In this document: one piece after another, positions 1 through 9,318 of the stretch
How the letters are laid out: every line of letters begins with the position of its first letter
Numbering within the stretch: position 1 is the first letter of the stretch
Source: Sulfitobacter sp. F26204
GTDB taxonomy: Bacteria > Pseudomonadota > Alphaproteobacteria > Rhodobacterales > Rhodobacteraceae
DNA: 64,000 bases
Assembly: GCF_026410305.1 (NCBI RefSeq)
Contig: NZ_JAPMLQ010000002.1
Span: forward strand, 434,001-498,000
Direction: 5' to 3'
Made by a program: the position numbers and the translations under genes
The notes under the pieces: model-generated
What the model was told of the DNA's origin: nothing
What the model saw: the letters and a program-made list of their open reading frames with translations, nothing else
Databases searched by the model: none

Positions 1-1
1 T

Positions 2-1864
2 TACCGGCGCAATCTGGCTGCGGGGCAACAGGGTGTTTCTGTCGCTTTTGATCTGGCCACCCACCGTGGCTATGACAGCGACCATCCCAGGGTCGAGGGC
101 GACGTGGGCAAGGCCGGTGTCGCGATCGACAGTGTCGAGGACATGAAGATTCTCTTTGATGGCATCCCCCTGGACAAGGTCAGCGTCTCGATGACGATGA
201 ACGGTGCAGTGATCCCGATCCTCGCCAGTTTTATCGTGGCGGGTGAAGAGCAGGGCCATGACAAATCCGTCCTGGCCGGCACAATTCAGAATGACATTCT
301 GAAGGAATTCATGGTGCGCAATACCTATATCTACCCGCCCGAACCCTCGATGCGGATCATCGGCGATATTATCGAATATACTTCTGACAACATGCCGAAA
401 TTCAATTCTATTTCGATTTCGGGCTACCATATGCAAGAGGCCGGCGCGAACCTTGTGCAGGAACTCGCCTTTACCTTGGCGGATGGTCGCGAATATGTGC
501 GCACCGCCATTGCCGCGGGTATGGATGTTGACCGTTTCGCGCCGCGTCTGAGCTTTTTCTTTGCCATCGGCATGAACTTTTTCATGGAAGCCGCCAAGCT
601 GCGTGCCGCCCGTTTGCTGTGGCACCGGATCATGTCTGAATTCGAACCCAAGAACGCCAAATCCTCGATGTTGCGCACCCATTGCCAAACGTCGGGCGTG
701 TCTCTGGCAGAGCAGGATCCCTATAACAATGTCGTGCGCACCGCCTTTGAAGCGATGAGCGCGGTGCTGGGCGGGACCCAAAGCCTGCATACCAATTCAC
801 TGGATGAAGCCATTGGACTGCCCACCGAACATTCTGCGCGTATCGCGCGCAATACACAGTTGATCCTGCAGGAAGAAACCGGCGTGACCAAGGTGGTCGA
901 TCCTCTGGCGGGATCCTATTACGTTGAGAAACTGACTCATGATCTGGCCGAAGCAGCCTGGAAAATGATCGAGGAAGTCGAAGCTATGGGGGGCATGACC
1001 AAGGCTGTGGCCTCTGGCATGCCCAAGTTGCGTATCGAGGAAGCCGCGGCAACCCGTCAGGCCAACATCGACCGCGGTACCGAAGTGATTGTCGGTGTGA
1101 ACAAATATCGCCGCGACAAGGAAGAACCGATTGATATTCTGGATGTGGACAATGTGGCGGTGCGCGAAAGCCAGATTGCACGCCTCAAGGCGATCCGTAG
1201 CAGCCGTGACGACAGCGCCTGCAAGGCCGCGCTACAAGAATTGTCACGCCGCGCTGCTGAGGGCGGCAACCTTTTGGAGGGGGCTGTTGAAGCTGCCCGT
1301 GCGCGTGCGACCGTAGGAGAGATCAGCATGGCAATGGAAGAAATTTTTGGTCGCCATCGCGCCGAAGTGAAAACCCTCGCAGGGGTTTATGGTGCGGCTT
1401 ATGAAGGAGACGCGGGCTTTGCCACGATCCAGAAGTCTGTCGAACAGTTTGCCGAAGAAGAAGGCCGGCGACCGCGTATGTTGGTTGTGAAGATGGGGCA
1501 GGACGGTCATGATCGTGGCGCCAAGGTGATTGCGACGGCCTTTGCGGACATCGGGTTTGATGTCGATGTCGGTCCTTTGTTCCAGACACCTGCCGAAGCG
1601 GCTCAGGATGCAGTCGACAATGATGTACATGTGATTGGCATTTCTTCGCAGGCCGCCGGGCATAAAACGCTTGCTCCGCAATTGGTGCAGGCGCTGAAGG
1701 ACGCAGGTGCCGAAGACATTCTGGTGATTTGTGGTGGTGTGATTCCGCAGCAGGATTATCAATTTCTCCATGATGCAGGCGTCAAGGCAATTTTTGGCCC
1801 TGGCACCAATATTCCCGCTGCCGCTGAAGAGATACTAAAACTCATACGGGCGGCGCGTGGTTGA
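2..1864 (+). CDS. scpA: Methylmalonyl-CoA mutase, 5' end outside the window
   Basis: Adenosylcobalamin-dependent enzyme that interconverts (R)-methylmalonyl-CoA and succinyl-CoA at the end of propionate, Val, Ile and odd-chain fatty acid catabolism. The reading frame is open from base 2, and its first residues ([11 protein letters not shown], then [17 protein letters not shown]) belong to the catalytic TIM barrel, so roughly the first 90 residues are missing. The C-terminal cobalamin-binding domain carries the DxHxxG signature as DGHDRG at 1502-1519, whose His is the lower axial cobalt ligand. Fused single-chain form. An ATG at 104 is internal and not the true start. Confidence 0.96.
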   Translation, partial: YRRNLAAGQQGVSVAFDLATHRGYDSDHPRVEGDVGKAGVAIDSVEDMKILFDGIPLDKVSVSMTMNGAVIPILASFIVAGEEQGHDKSVLAGTIQNDILKEFMVRNTYIYPPEPSMRIIGDIIEYTSDNMPKFNSISISGYHMQEAGANLVQELAFTLADGREYVRTAIAAGMDVDRFAPRLSFFFAIGMNFFMEAAKLRAARLLWHRIMSEFEPKNAKSSMLRTHCQTSGVSLAEQDPYNNVVRTAFEAMSAVLGGTQSLHTNSLDEAIGLPTEHSARIARNTQLILQEETGVTKVVDPLAGSYYVEKLTHDLAEAAWKMIEEVEAMGGMTKAVASGMPKLRIEEAAATRQANIDRGTEVIVGVNKYRRDKEEPIDILDVDNVAVRESQIARLKAIRSSRDDSACKAALQELSRRAAEGGNLLEGAVEAARARATVGEISMAMEEIFGRHRAEVKTLAGVYGAAYEGDAGFATIQKSVEQFAEEEGRRPRMLVVKMGQDGHDRGAKVIATAFADIGFDVDVGPLFQTPAEAAQDAVDNDVHVIGISSQAAGHKTLAPQLVQALKDAGAEDILVICGGVIPQQDYQFLHDAGVKAIFGPGTNIPAAAEEILKLIRAARG

Positions 1865-1870
1865 GAATGC

Positions 1871-1898
1871 GGACGGTATATAAGGCCAAAAAGAGAAG
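1871..1898. repeat. Intergenic repeat, copy 1
   Basis: The gap after the mutase gene holds a GGTAT segment followed by GGCCAAAAAGAGAAG. The same arrangement recurs at 11868-11892 between pepT and proS. I recall similar GGTATTT...GGCCAAA strings as frequent intergenic elements in Roseobacter genomes, but that is memory and not a search result. Function unknown; it lies just upstream of the next start codon. Confidence 0.4.
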
Positions 1899-1907
1899 GG
1901 GCAGGCT

Positions 1908-2522
1908 GTGATCGAGTTTGACCATATCGCCGTTGCCGCGGAGACGCTGGCGGTGGCACAGGCCCATGTGGAGGGCGTTCTGGGTGTTGCGATGCAGGCT
2001 GGAGGGGAGCATGCGGTGTTCCATACCCACAATATGTTGCTGGGTCTGGAGGAGGGACTGTACCTCGAATCGATTGCCAACAACCCTGATGCGCCCAGGC
2101 CTGACCGGGCGCGCTGGTTTGATCTCGACCGTTTTGTCGGGCCGGCGCGTCTGAGCAACTGGATTTGCCGCTGCGCCGATCTTGACGCCACTCTGGCAGC
2201 ATTGCCGGAAGGGTTCGGTGCCCCGGTTTCGCTGCAACGCGGTGATCTGCGTTGGCGCATGGCAGTGCCTGAAAGTGGCATTCTGCCTTTTGACAATTGT
2301 GCGCCGGCCCTGATGGAATGGGAGGGCAGTCAGCATCCCGCCGCCGCATTGGCAGCATCGGGGGCGAGATTGGAAAACCTGCATGTCAGCCATCCCGAAG
2401 CCAACGCGCTTGAGGCCCTGCTCGCACCCCATCTGAGCGATCAGCGCATTCAATTTTCCGCAGGCCCGGCTGCGCTTGCCGCGGCATTGCGCGTTGACGG
2501 GGAAGTTCGGATGCTCCGCTGA
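1908..2522 (+). CDS. VOC-fold (glyoxalase-like) protein
   Basis: A 204-residue protein whose start (MIEFDHIAVAAETLAVA) is the first beta strand and helix of a vicinal-oxygen-chelate module. It resembles the single-chain Glyoxalase_3-like group. His6 and glutamates such as those in LYLESIANN could be metal ligands, as in the family. The substrate cannot be told. It follows the mutase by 43 bases in the same direction, which raises methylmalonyl-CoA epimerase, also a VOC protein. However, this chain is longer than the roughly 135-residue epimerases and does not read like one. Confidence 0.7.
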   Translation: MIEFDHIAVAAETLAVAQAHVEGVLGVAMQAGGEHAVFHTHNMLLGLEEGLYLESIANNPDAPRPDRARWFDLDRFVGPARLSNWICRCADLDATLAALPEGFGAPVSLQRGDLRWRMAVPESGILPFDNCAPALMEWEGSQHPAAALAASGARLENLHVSHPEANALEALLAPHLSDQRIQFSAGPAALAAALRVDGEVRMLR

Positions 2523-2585
2523 AATTGCACCGATCCGGCGGGATTGCGGCCTGACTTCCTTGTGCGGCTCGGTTAGACTCTGGTC

Positions 2586-3266
2586 ATGTCGATCTGGTTA
2601 CGCATCACCGAAGCGCTTTCTGCGCTGACCTCAGGGGAGGGTCTGTCAGCGGTCTTTGACCGGTTGCGCAGCCCGCCGGAACGTTCTGTTGCCTTTACCA
2701 TTGCAGTGATTGCGCTGGGGGCAAAAATGGCCAAGGCCGACGGTCAGGTTACCCGTGACGAGGTGATGGCCTTTCGTGAGGTTTTTCAGATGGCCGAGGG
2801 TGACACCGAAGGAGCCGCGCGTGTTTTCAACCTTGCGCGTCAGGATGTTACCGGATTTGACGGATATGCCCGCCGGATTGCAGCGATGTTTCGCGGTCAG
2901 CCGGAAATGCTCTGTGATGTGATGGAGGGCTTGTTTCACATTGCCATGGCGGATGGCACCTATCATCCGAACGAGGATGCGTTTCTTGAAGATGTGGCGC
3001 GCATATTTGGCATATCGGATACGCGGTTTCATGCCCTCAAGGCGCGGTTCGTGCCCGATACCACGCCGCTGCCGCATATGGTTCTGGGCATCGCCCCCAA
3101 CGCCAGCCTTGCCGAAGCGCGCGCGGCCTGGCGACAATTGGTGCGCGACAATCATCCGGACGCATTGGTTTCGCGGGGGCTACCGGCAGAGGCGATCCGC
3201 ATGGCCGAAAAACGCATGGTTGATATTAACCGGGCCTGGGCGACGTTGTCTGGCAAAGCGGCCTGA
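2586..3266 (+). CDS. TerB-like / DnaJ-domain co-chaperone (DjlA-like)
   Basis: A 226-residue protein with two parts. Residues about 35-150 form a helical TerB-like domain with acidic repeats typical of this fold (AKADGQVTRDE, AMADGTYHPNE). Residues about 160-226 form a J domain with the HPD tripeptide (NHPDALVSRG) that stimulates DnaK. This order matches the DjlA/DjiA-type proteins of alphaproteobacteria, but no N-terminal membrane anchor is obvious, so it is probably cytosolic. Its stop codon shares one base with the next start codon, so the two genes are probably co-translated. Confidence 0.85.
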   Translation: MSIWLRITEALSALTSGEGLSAVFDRLRSPPERSVAFTIAVIALGAKMAKADGQVTRDEVMAFREVFQMAEGDTEGAARVFNLARQDVTGFDGYARRIAAMFRGQPEMLCDVMEGLFHIAMADGTYHPNEDAFLEDVARIFGISDTRFHALKARFVPDTTPLPHMVLGIAPNASLAEARAAWRQLVRDNHPDALVSRGLPAEAIRMAEKRMVDINRAWATLSGKAA

Positions 3267-4294
3267 TGCGGATCGCAACCTATAACGTCGAGTGGTTTTC
3301 TTCCTTGTTTGACGATGCAGGGGGGCTGTTTGATGACGCCGGCTGGTCCGCGCGTCACAATGTCACCCGCGCCGAACAAACCGCAGCCCTGGGCACTGTG
3401 TTTCAAGCGCTGGATGCCGATGCGATCATGGTGATCGAAGCCCCTGATGACAGCAAGAGCCGTTCGACGATTGCTGCACTTGGCACCTTTGCGGCGCATT
3501 TCGGCCTGCGCGCCCGCACCGCCGTCATCGGATTTCCCAATGATACCCAGCAGGAAATCGCGTTGTTGTATGATCCCGATGTCCTGAGTGCGCGTCATGA
3601 ACCGGGCGGTGCCCTGACCGGGGTGTTGGGGGAGCAGGGGATGCCGCGTTTTGACGGCAAGTTGGCAATTGATCTGGACATTGATGCGGCAGAGGACCTG
3701 GTGGTTTTTTCAAAGCCGCCGCTGGAACTGGCGATTGAAACCAGATCGGGTTTCGGTTTTCACATGATCGGTGCACATTTGAAATCAAAAGCGCCTTTTG
3801 GAGCGCGCAGCCCGGCGCAGGCCTTGCAGATCAACATCGCCAACCGCCGCAAGCAATTGGCTCAGGCGATCTGGCTGCGCGGCCGGATCGAGGAACATCT
3901 GTCAGCAGGCAGGCCCCTGATGGTGCTGGGGGATCTGAATGATGGCGTCGGGCTGGACGAATTCGAGAACCTGTTCGGTCGCTCCTCTGTTGAGATCATT
4001 ATGGGGCACGGCGGGACCGCCCCCTTGTTCGATCCGCACGCACGGCTGGCACTTTCACGTAAACTGGGCGCGATGCCAACCTCTGCACGGTTCTGGATCC
4101 GTCAGGAGAACCGGTTTTTACAAGCTTTGCTGGACTATATCATGGTCACCGATGATATCCGCGCCAGGCAGGCACGCTGGCGCATCTGGCATCCTCTTGA
4201 TGATCCGGGGTGCTGGCACACTCCGGCCTTGCGTGATGCGCTTGTCCTGGCATCGGATCATTTTCCGGTAACGATTGATTTTGAGGACGGCTGA
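3266..4294 (+). CDS. Endonuclease/exonuclease/phosphatase-family protein
   Basis: A 342-residue protein with the DNase I-like fold. It opens with MRIATYNVEWFSSLF, where Asn7 and the following Glu-type residue are the usual first metal and catalytic positions. It also has MVIEAPDD (metal Glu), GAHLKSK, VLGDLNDG (the family's GDxN motif) and a C-terminal ASDHFPV (the catalytic S-D-H triplet). All the core motifs are intact, so it is probably an active phosphodiesterase or phosphatase. The substrate is unknown. There is no signal peptide. The start codon overlaps the stop of the J-domain gene by one base. Confidence 0.85.
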   Translation: MRIATYNVEWFSSLFDDAGGLFDDAGWSARHNVTRAEQTAALGTVFQALDADAIMVIEAPDDSKSRSTIAALGTFAAHFGLRARTAVIGFPNDTQQEIALLYDPDVLSARHEPGGALTGVLGEQGMPRFDGKLAIDLDIDAAEDLVVFSKPPLELAIETRSGFGFHMIGAHLKSKAPFGARSPAQALQINIANRRKQLAQAIWLRGRIEEHLSAGRPLMVLGDLNDGVGLDEFENLFGRSSVEIIMGHGGTAPLFDPHARLALSRKLGAMPTSARFWIRQENRFLQALLDYIMVTDDIRARQARWRIWHPLDDPGCWHTPALRDALVLASDHFPVTIDFEDG

Positions 4295-4340
4295 TCGGCT
4301 CCCCCTCGCAATTTCGGTGTATTCATCCTATAGTGGATCC

Positions 4341-4709
4341 ATGAAACAGATCATTTCCCATGCTGTGATTGCACTGTTCTTTGCCACCGTGGCTCAGGCG
4401 GAAGAGGCCGATGGCCTGTCCTTGATAGAACGGGGCGCACAAATGTTCCTTGAGGGGATCCTCAAGGAAATGGAGCCAGCAATTGATGAATTTCAAGGGC
4501 TTGCAGATGAGATGGGGCCGGCCCTGAAGCAGTTCGCAGACGAAATGGGCCCGAAACTTGCAGACCTTCTGACCGAGATCGAGGACTGGAGCGCCTATCA
4601 ACCGCCGGAAGTCTTGCCCAATGGGGATATCATCATCCGGCGCAAACCCGACCATCCGATGACACCGCCCGATACACCGACGTTGCCCGCGCCGCAGGTT
4701 GATCTTTGA
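4341..4709 (+). CDS. Small exported protein of unknown function
   Basis: A 122-residue protein with a clear signal peptide (MKQIISHAVIALFFATVAQA, cut after about residue 20). The mature part is acidic and helical, with a repeated EMGPALKQFADEMGPKLADL pattern, and ends in a Pro-rich tail (PMTPPDTPTLPAPQ). An in-frame start 66 bases upstream would put charged residues before the signal peptide and overlap the previous gene, so ATG 4341 is preferred. It is probably periplasmic. I do not recognise a named family. Its stop codon abuts the convergent ppx stop directly. Confidence 0.72.
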   Translation: MKQIISHAVIALFFATVAQAEEADGLSLIERGAQMFLEGILKEMEPAIDEFQGLADEMGPALKQFADEMGPKLADLLTEIEDWSAYQPPEVLPNGDIIIRRKPDHPMTPPDTPTLPAPQVDL

Positions 4710-6305
4710 TCATGACCGGGATCTTGACGTTTTTGGGGAGTTGACTGTCTTGATCTCGACCGTCGCCCCCAGAGAGGCAGCAAGGGATTCAAGCCGCGCC
4801 TGAGCCACCTCACCAAACAGCGGTAACATGTCCCGTGTCAGCCGCAGCTGAAGTTGCTTCTTCTTGGAGAACCAACGCAGTTCCCCGCGATCTTCGTCGG
4901 GATTCATCCACATCATCGCGCCGAACCGCATGGCTTTGCCGACGATTTCCGCATCGGCGCGTTGTTTTTCGTCCAACATTTCATAAAGATCGTTGAACCG
5001 CTTGTTCTCGCGTTTGTTGGAATAGCGGTGCAGCAAACTCAGCCCCAAGAAAATACGTTCGGAATGTTTCAGCCCACCCAGATTGGCCCGCGTGGCATTG
5101 TCAAAGCAGACCTCGGCCCGGTAATCGGGATGGGCACGCCAGCTGACATCATGTAACAGGCAGGCCGCCTTGATCAGCCGTTTACGCGGGGCGGGAGCGG
5201 ATTTGAACAATGGCAGGATGAAGTTGTTCAGGATCTTGCCAAAGCCCGGCATGCGGGCATCTTTCGCCTCGGCAAAACGGCAGGCTTCGATCAGGGGATC
5301 ACGGTCGCGCAGGCGCTGCGGCATTTGTTCATAGAGCATGCCCTCGCGAATACCGTAACTTGATACTGCTATGTCCTTGGGCCGGAATGTTTTTATCAAG
5401 CGACCCAGAACTTCGGCGGCATAGGGAACCAGCGCCATCCGATTGGAAGAGACGCCGGAAATCTGGCGCAATTCTTCGGGATCTGTTTGCTTGATGTATT
5501 TGACCGTCGCTGAAACCGCGCGCGACGTCATGCGGTATTCATGCAGCACTTGCAGGGGATAGCCGCGTCGTGCCATGTCGATACGGGCGATGGCACGCCA
5601 TGATCCACCGACCAGAAACAGTCGGTCCCGCTGTGCGCCCATGGCGTCTTCGAGACCTGCCATCACCTCTGCGATATGGGCTTTTCGGGCCTTGGCACCG
5701 CCCTTGATGTCGCGCAGTTTCAGCGGACCAAGTTGCGAAGTCTCGCGCCGCCCGACGCGCCCGCCCGAGATTTCGGCAAGTTCCATCGAGGAACCTCCGA
5801 TGTCACAGACCAGCCCATAGGCTCCGGGCCAGCCCAGCAATACACCCTGGGCGGAGAGGCGCGCTTCTTCCTTGCCGTCGATGACCCAGATCCGCAAACC
5901 TGTTTCACGCAGCACTTCGTCGCGGAAATCGCGCCCGTCGCTGGCATCACGCACGGCAGCAGTGGCAACGACCGACAGTTCGGACAAGCCCATGCCATCG
6001 GCCAACTTTTTGAAGCGGCGCATGGCCGACATGGCACGCACACGCCCCTCTGGCGACAGATGTCCGGTTTCCGCCATACCAGCACCAAGGGCGCACATGA
6101 TTTTTTCGTTGTAGAAATAGGCAGGCGAGCGCGCCGCGCCGTCAAATACTACCAGACGGACAGAGTTTGATCCGACATCAACCACACCGACACGCGCCAA
6201 AGCACGGGCCGAGGGATCTTGAAACAGAGGTTTGCCAAAAAGACCCAGATCGGCGACTCCGGTTTCTGGAACCGCCGTGGGGCTCGTTTCGGTCCGGTCT
6301 GCCAT
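4710..6305 (-). CDS. ppx: Exopolyphosphatase, Ppx/GppA family
   Basis: A 531-residue enzyme of the ASKHA superfamily that removes terminal phosphates from polyphosphate or hydrolyses pppGpp. The N-terminal phosphate loop (VGVVDVGSNSVRLVVFD) and the second loop (GLVCDIGGSSMELAEI) are intact. A C-terminal helical region carries an HD-like LLHDVSWRAHPDYRAE. The start ATG at 6305 is preceded by GAGGAGAG. It lies 93 bases downstream of ppk1 on the same strand, so synthesis and breakdown of polyphosphate are encoded together. Ppx is preferred over GppA from this linkage. Confidence 0.92.
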   Translation of the reverse strand: MADRTETSPTAVPETGVADLGLFGKPLFQDPSARALARVGVVDVGSNSVRLVVFDGAARSPAYFYNEKIMCALGAGMAETGHLSPEGRVRAMSAMRRFKKLADGMGLSELSVVATAAVRDASDGRDFRDEVLRETGLRIWVIDGKEEARLSAQGVLLGWPGAYGLVCDIGGSSMELAEISGGRVGRRETSQLGPLKLRDIKGGAKARKAHIAEVMAGLEDAMGAQRDRLFLVGGSWRAIARIDMARRGYPLQVLHEYRMTSRAVSATVKYIKQTDPEELRQISGVSSNRMALVPYAAEVLGRLIKTFRPKDIAVSSYGIREGMLYEQMPQRLRDRDPLIEACRFAEAKDARMPGFGKILNNFILPLFKSAPAPRKRLIKAACLLHDVSWRAHPDYRAEVCFDNATRANLGGLKHSERIFLGLSLLHRYSNKRENKRFNDLYEMLDEKQRADAEIVGKAMRFGAMMWMNPDEDRGELRWFSKKKQLQLRLTRDMLPLFGEVAQARLESLAASLGATVEIKTVNSPKTSRSRS

Positions 6306-6398
6306 GCGCTCTCCTCGTGCGGCCGGTCACTTGGGCAAGATGTGCCAGCAATAGGGTGGGGTCAATCGTTAACCCCTGTTTTCTACAGTGTTATCCGA

Positions 6399-8573
6399 TC
6401 AGTCGTCGGTATGGGTTAACTTTGGTACATCCGATGCGCCCGCCGACCCACGCCCCGAAAGCGAGGGGTTCTCCATGAAAAAGCGGTGGCAACTAAAGGT
6501 GAACTGCCCTTCCTGATAGGCGGGGCGCGTGAATTTCCCATCCGGTGACATGACCCAGCTCTGCGCCACGTCCGCCAGATTGGCGGCCATGATCTGGCTG
6601 ACGATCTGTGCCTTGACGGTCGGGTTTTCGATTTCGACCAAAGTTTCGACACGCCGGTTCAGGTTGCGCCCCATCCAATCCGCTGAGGAGATAAAGACAC
6701 GCGCCTTTTTGTGTGGAAGGCCAGAGCCGTTACCAAAACAAACGATGCGCGAATGTTCAAGGAAACGGCCAACGATGGATTTGACGCGGATATTTTCAGA
6801 CAGTCCCATCACACCGGGGCGCAGTCCGCAAATGCCACGGATCACCAGACTGATCTGCACCCCGGCTTGTGATGCGGCATATAGCGCGTCGATCACCTCG
6901 GCGTCGATCAGCGAATTCATCTTGGCCCAGATCACTGCGGGTTTGCCTGCACGGGCATGATCCGCTTCGGCAGCGATCATGGCCAGCAGCCGGGGTTTCA
7001 GGGTTGTTGGGGAAATCGCTAGGTTATCAAGGCTGTCAGGCTGTGCATACCCGGACAGATAGTTAAAGACCTTTGTCGCATCGCGCCCCAGTTTCTGATC
7101 GCAGGTGAACAAGGATAAATCGGTATAGATCCGCGCCGTGATCGGGTGGTAATTGCCGGTGCCATAATGGGTGTAAGTGACCAGTTGTCTGCCTTCACGT
7201 CGCACGACAGTAGAGATTTTCGCGTGTGTTTTCAGATCGATGAAACCATAGACCACATGTGCCCCAGCGCGTTCCAGGCGACGGGACTGACGGATATTGG
7301 CCGCCTCGTCAAAGCGCGCCTTGAGTTCGACCAGGGCGGTGACGGATTTGCCATCTTCCGCCGCTTCGCACAAAGCTTCGACAATCGGGCTGTCGCGCGA
7401 TGTGCGATAGAGTGTCTGTTTGATCGCCACCACATCGGGGTCACGCGCAGCCTGGTTGATAAAGCGCACAACCATGTCAAAGGTCTCGTAGGGGTGATGC
7501 AGCAACATGTCCTTTTGACGAATGGCCTTGAACATGTCGCCATCATGGTCGGTCACACGCTCGGGAATGCGCGGTGTGAATACCGGCCACAGCAGGTCCG
7601 GACGTGCGTCGGTGACCAGTTCAGACAGGTCATCTACACCGATCATGCCGTCAATCTCGATAACGTCGCGCTCATGCACCCCAAGTTCGGCCATGATCAC
7701 CGACTTCAGTTTTTCCGGCGCACCGGAGGAATGGGTCAACCGCACAACCTCGCCTCGCCGCCGCCGTTTCAGGGCAACCTCGAATTCGCGCACCAGGTCT
7801 TCGGCCTCGTCTTCGACTTCCAGATCGCTGTCGCGCAAGACACGGAATTCAAAGTGGGATTTCAATTTGTATCCTGGAAAGAGGTCAGGAATGTGAATGA
7901 CCAGCAAATCTTCAAGCGGGAGATAACGCAAACTGTCGTCGGGGGCGGGCAGGGCGACGAAACGGTCGATCTGCGCCGGAATCGGCAACAAGGCTTGCAA
8001 GGGACGTTTGTCGCTGGTCCGTTCAAGCTGCAATGCCAAAGCGTAACCGGTATTGGGGATAAATGGAAACGGATGCGCAGGGTCGATCGCAAGAGGTGAC
8101 AGAACCGCAAAGACCTGATTCAGAAAGACATCCATCAGATAGGTCAGGTCATGCTCTGTCAGATCCGCCGTGCGCTCCAGAAAGATGTTTTGCGCGTCCA
8201 TTTCTGCCATCAGGTCAACCAGCACACGCTGTTGGTTCATCATCAGACTGCGGGCATCCTCGTTGATCAGCACCAATTGCTCCGCAGGTGTCAGCCCGTC
8301 AGCCGCAGGTGTGGTATTGCCCGCCTGTGCCAGTTCACGCAAACCTGCAACACGGACGGTGTAAAATTCATCCAAATTATCCGCTGAAATCGACAGGAAC
8401 CGTAACCGCTCCAACAGGGGGACGCGGGGGTTTTCGGCTTCTTCCAGCACGCGCCAGTTGAAGTCGAGCCAGCTCAACTCGCGGTTAAAGAAACGGCCGG
8501 GGCCGTTCAGGTCAAGCGCAGGTATCTCGACAGCGGGTGGAAAGCGACCCGTCAGAAAATCGGTTTGAGTCAT
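6399..8573 (-). CDS. ppk1: Polyphosphate kinase 1
   Basis: A 724-residue PPK1 that reversibly polymerises the ATP gamma-phosphate into polyphosphate. It begins with the family N-terminal domain (RFFNRELSWLDFNWRVLEEA) and has the C-terminal phospholipase D-like domains. These contain the autophosphorylated His in VTYTHYGTGNYHP and the second conserved His in LKTHAKI. Full length. It sits between hdaA and ppx on the minus strand, with 63 and 93 base gaps, consistent with one operon. The name 'RNA degradosome polyphosphate kinase' sometimes applied to this family does not by itself show a degradosome role here. Confidence 0.97.
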   Translation of the reverse strand: MTQTDFLTGRFPPAVEIPALDLNGPGRFFNRELSWLDFNWRVLEEAENPRVPLLERLRFLSISADNLDEFYTVRVAGLRELAQAGNTTPAADGLTPAEQLVLINEDARSLMMNQQRVLVDLMAEMDAQNIFLERTADLTEHDLTYLMDVFLNQVFAVLSPLAIDPAHPFPFIPNTGYALALQLERTSDKRPLQALLPIPAQIDRFVALPAPDDSLRYLPLEDLLVIHIPDLFPGYKLKSHFEFRVLRDSDLEVEDEAEDLVREFEVALKRRRRGEVVRLTHSSGAPEKLKSVIMAELGVHERDVIEIDGMIGVDDLSELVTDARPDLLWPVFTPRIPERVTDHDGDMFKAIRQKDMLLHHPYETFDMVVRFINQAARDPDVVAIKQTLYRTSRDSPIVEALCEAAEDGKSVTALVELKARFDEAANIRQSRRLERAGAHVVYGFIDLKTHAKISTVVRREGRQLVTYTHYGTGNYHPITARIYTDLSLFTCDQKLGRDATKVFNYLSGYAQPDSLDNLAISPTTLKPRLLAMIAAEADHARAGKPAVIWAKMNSLIDAEVIDALYAASQAGVQISLVIRGICGLRPGVMGLSENIRVKSIVGRFLEHSRIVCFGNGSGLPHKKARVFISSADWMGRNLNRRVETLVEIENPTVKAQIVSQIMAANLADVAQSWVMSPDGKFTRPAYQEGQFTFSCHRFFMENPSLSGRGSAGASDVPKLTHTDD

Positions 8574-8636
8574 AGCGGCCTTATGGGGCTGGAATGTAAA
8601 AGATTTGTGATAGTTCGAGCGCGATCAAACCCAGTA

Positions 8637-9317
8637 TCACGCGTCCGGGGTAGTATTGTCCAGCACCCTGGCCGCGAGTGCAGTTGTAATGGGTTTTTGC
8701 CGCGCAAGGCTGGCAGCATCGAGGCGCGCAACCAGTTCGATGGCACCTGCATAGGACCGGTCCATCCGTTTGAGCAGATAACTGATCAGGGCTGGCTTGG
8801 GTACGAGTTGCCGGTCGGCCATCAGCTTGACCAACAGGGCAGACAAAAGCGCATCGTCAGGGGCTTCGACCGCGCAGGAAGTGGTCCCTTGAAGACGGCT
8901 CATCAAATCGGGCAGGTGCAGTCCCCACCCGGTGACGGGCGGTCTCCCGGTCATAAGCAGGCTTTTGCCTTCGGCCAATGTCAGGTTGTGCAGGTGAAAG
9001 ACTGCAGTCTCGGTCTCTGAATCGCCCGCAATTTCGGGCAGGTCTTCCACAACGACATGATGTCTTGCAAGCCTGGGTACCTCCGCCTTGACCAGATCAG
9101 AGGCGGCAATGATTTGCGCCCCGGTAACGCGCGCCCACACATGCGCAAGGTGGGTCTTGCCTGCCCCCTTGGGACCACAGAGCACCAGTTTGCCTCCGGC
9201 CCAGGCGGGCCATGTGTCAATCATCGCAAGTGCGACGGCATTGGAAGGCGCGACAAAAAATGCATCCCTGTCCAGCGCCGTGCGGCTGGGCAGGTCAAAG
9301 CCGAGTTGCTCTGCCAT
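8637..9317 (-). CDS. hdaA: DnaA-inactivating replication regulator HdaA
   Basis: A 226-residue AAA+ protein related to the ATPase domain of DnaA. The Walker A motif is GPKGAGKT at residues 48-55; the Walker B-like segment is HVVVEDLPEI; the chain ends with a small lid domain. It starts with MAEQLGFDLPSR, and QLGFDLP is the short clamp-binding peptide typical of Hda/HdaA that binds the DNA polymerase beta clamp. With the clamp it stimulates ATP hydrolysis by DnaA and limits re-initiation. An earlier in-frame start at 9485 would lie inside the upstream gene. ATG 9317 follows the permease stop by one base. Confidence 0.93.
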   Translation of the reverse strand: MAEQLGFDLPSRTALDRDAFFVAPSNAVALAMIDTWPAWAGGKLVLCGPKGAGKTHLAHVWARVTGAQIIAASDLVKAEVPRLARHHVVVEDLPEIAGDSETETAVFHLHNLTLAEGKSLLMTGRPPVTGWGLHLPDLMSRLQGTTSCAVEAPDDALLSALLVKLMADRQLVPKPALISYLLKRMDRSYAGAIELVARLDAASLARQKPITTALAARVLDNTTPDA

Positions 9318-9318
9318 G

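Noticed and set aside
6360-6420. GTTAAC copies near the ppk1 end as CtrA boxes
   Set aside because: The spacing does not fit the TTAA-N7-TTAA pattern and the site is not in a promoter position.
7146-8099. A plus-strand open frame of 317 codons opposite ppk1
   Set aside because: Antisense shadow of a well-conserved gene, with no family features.
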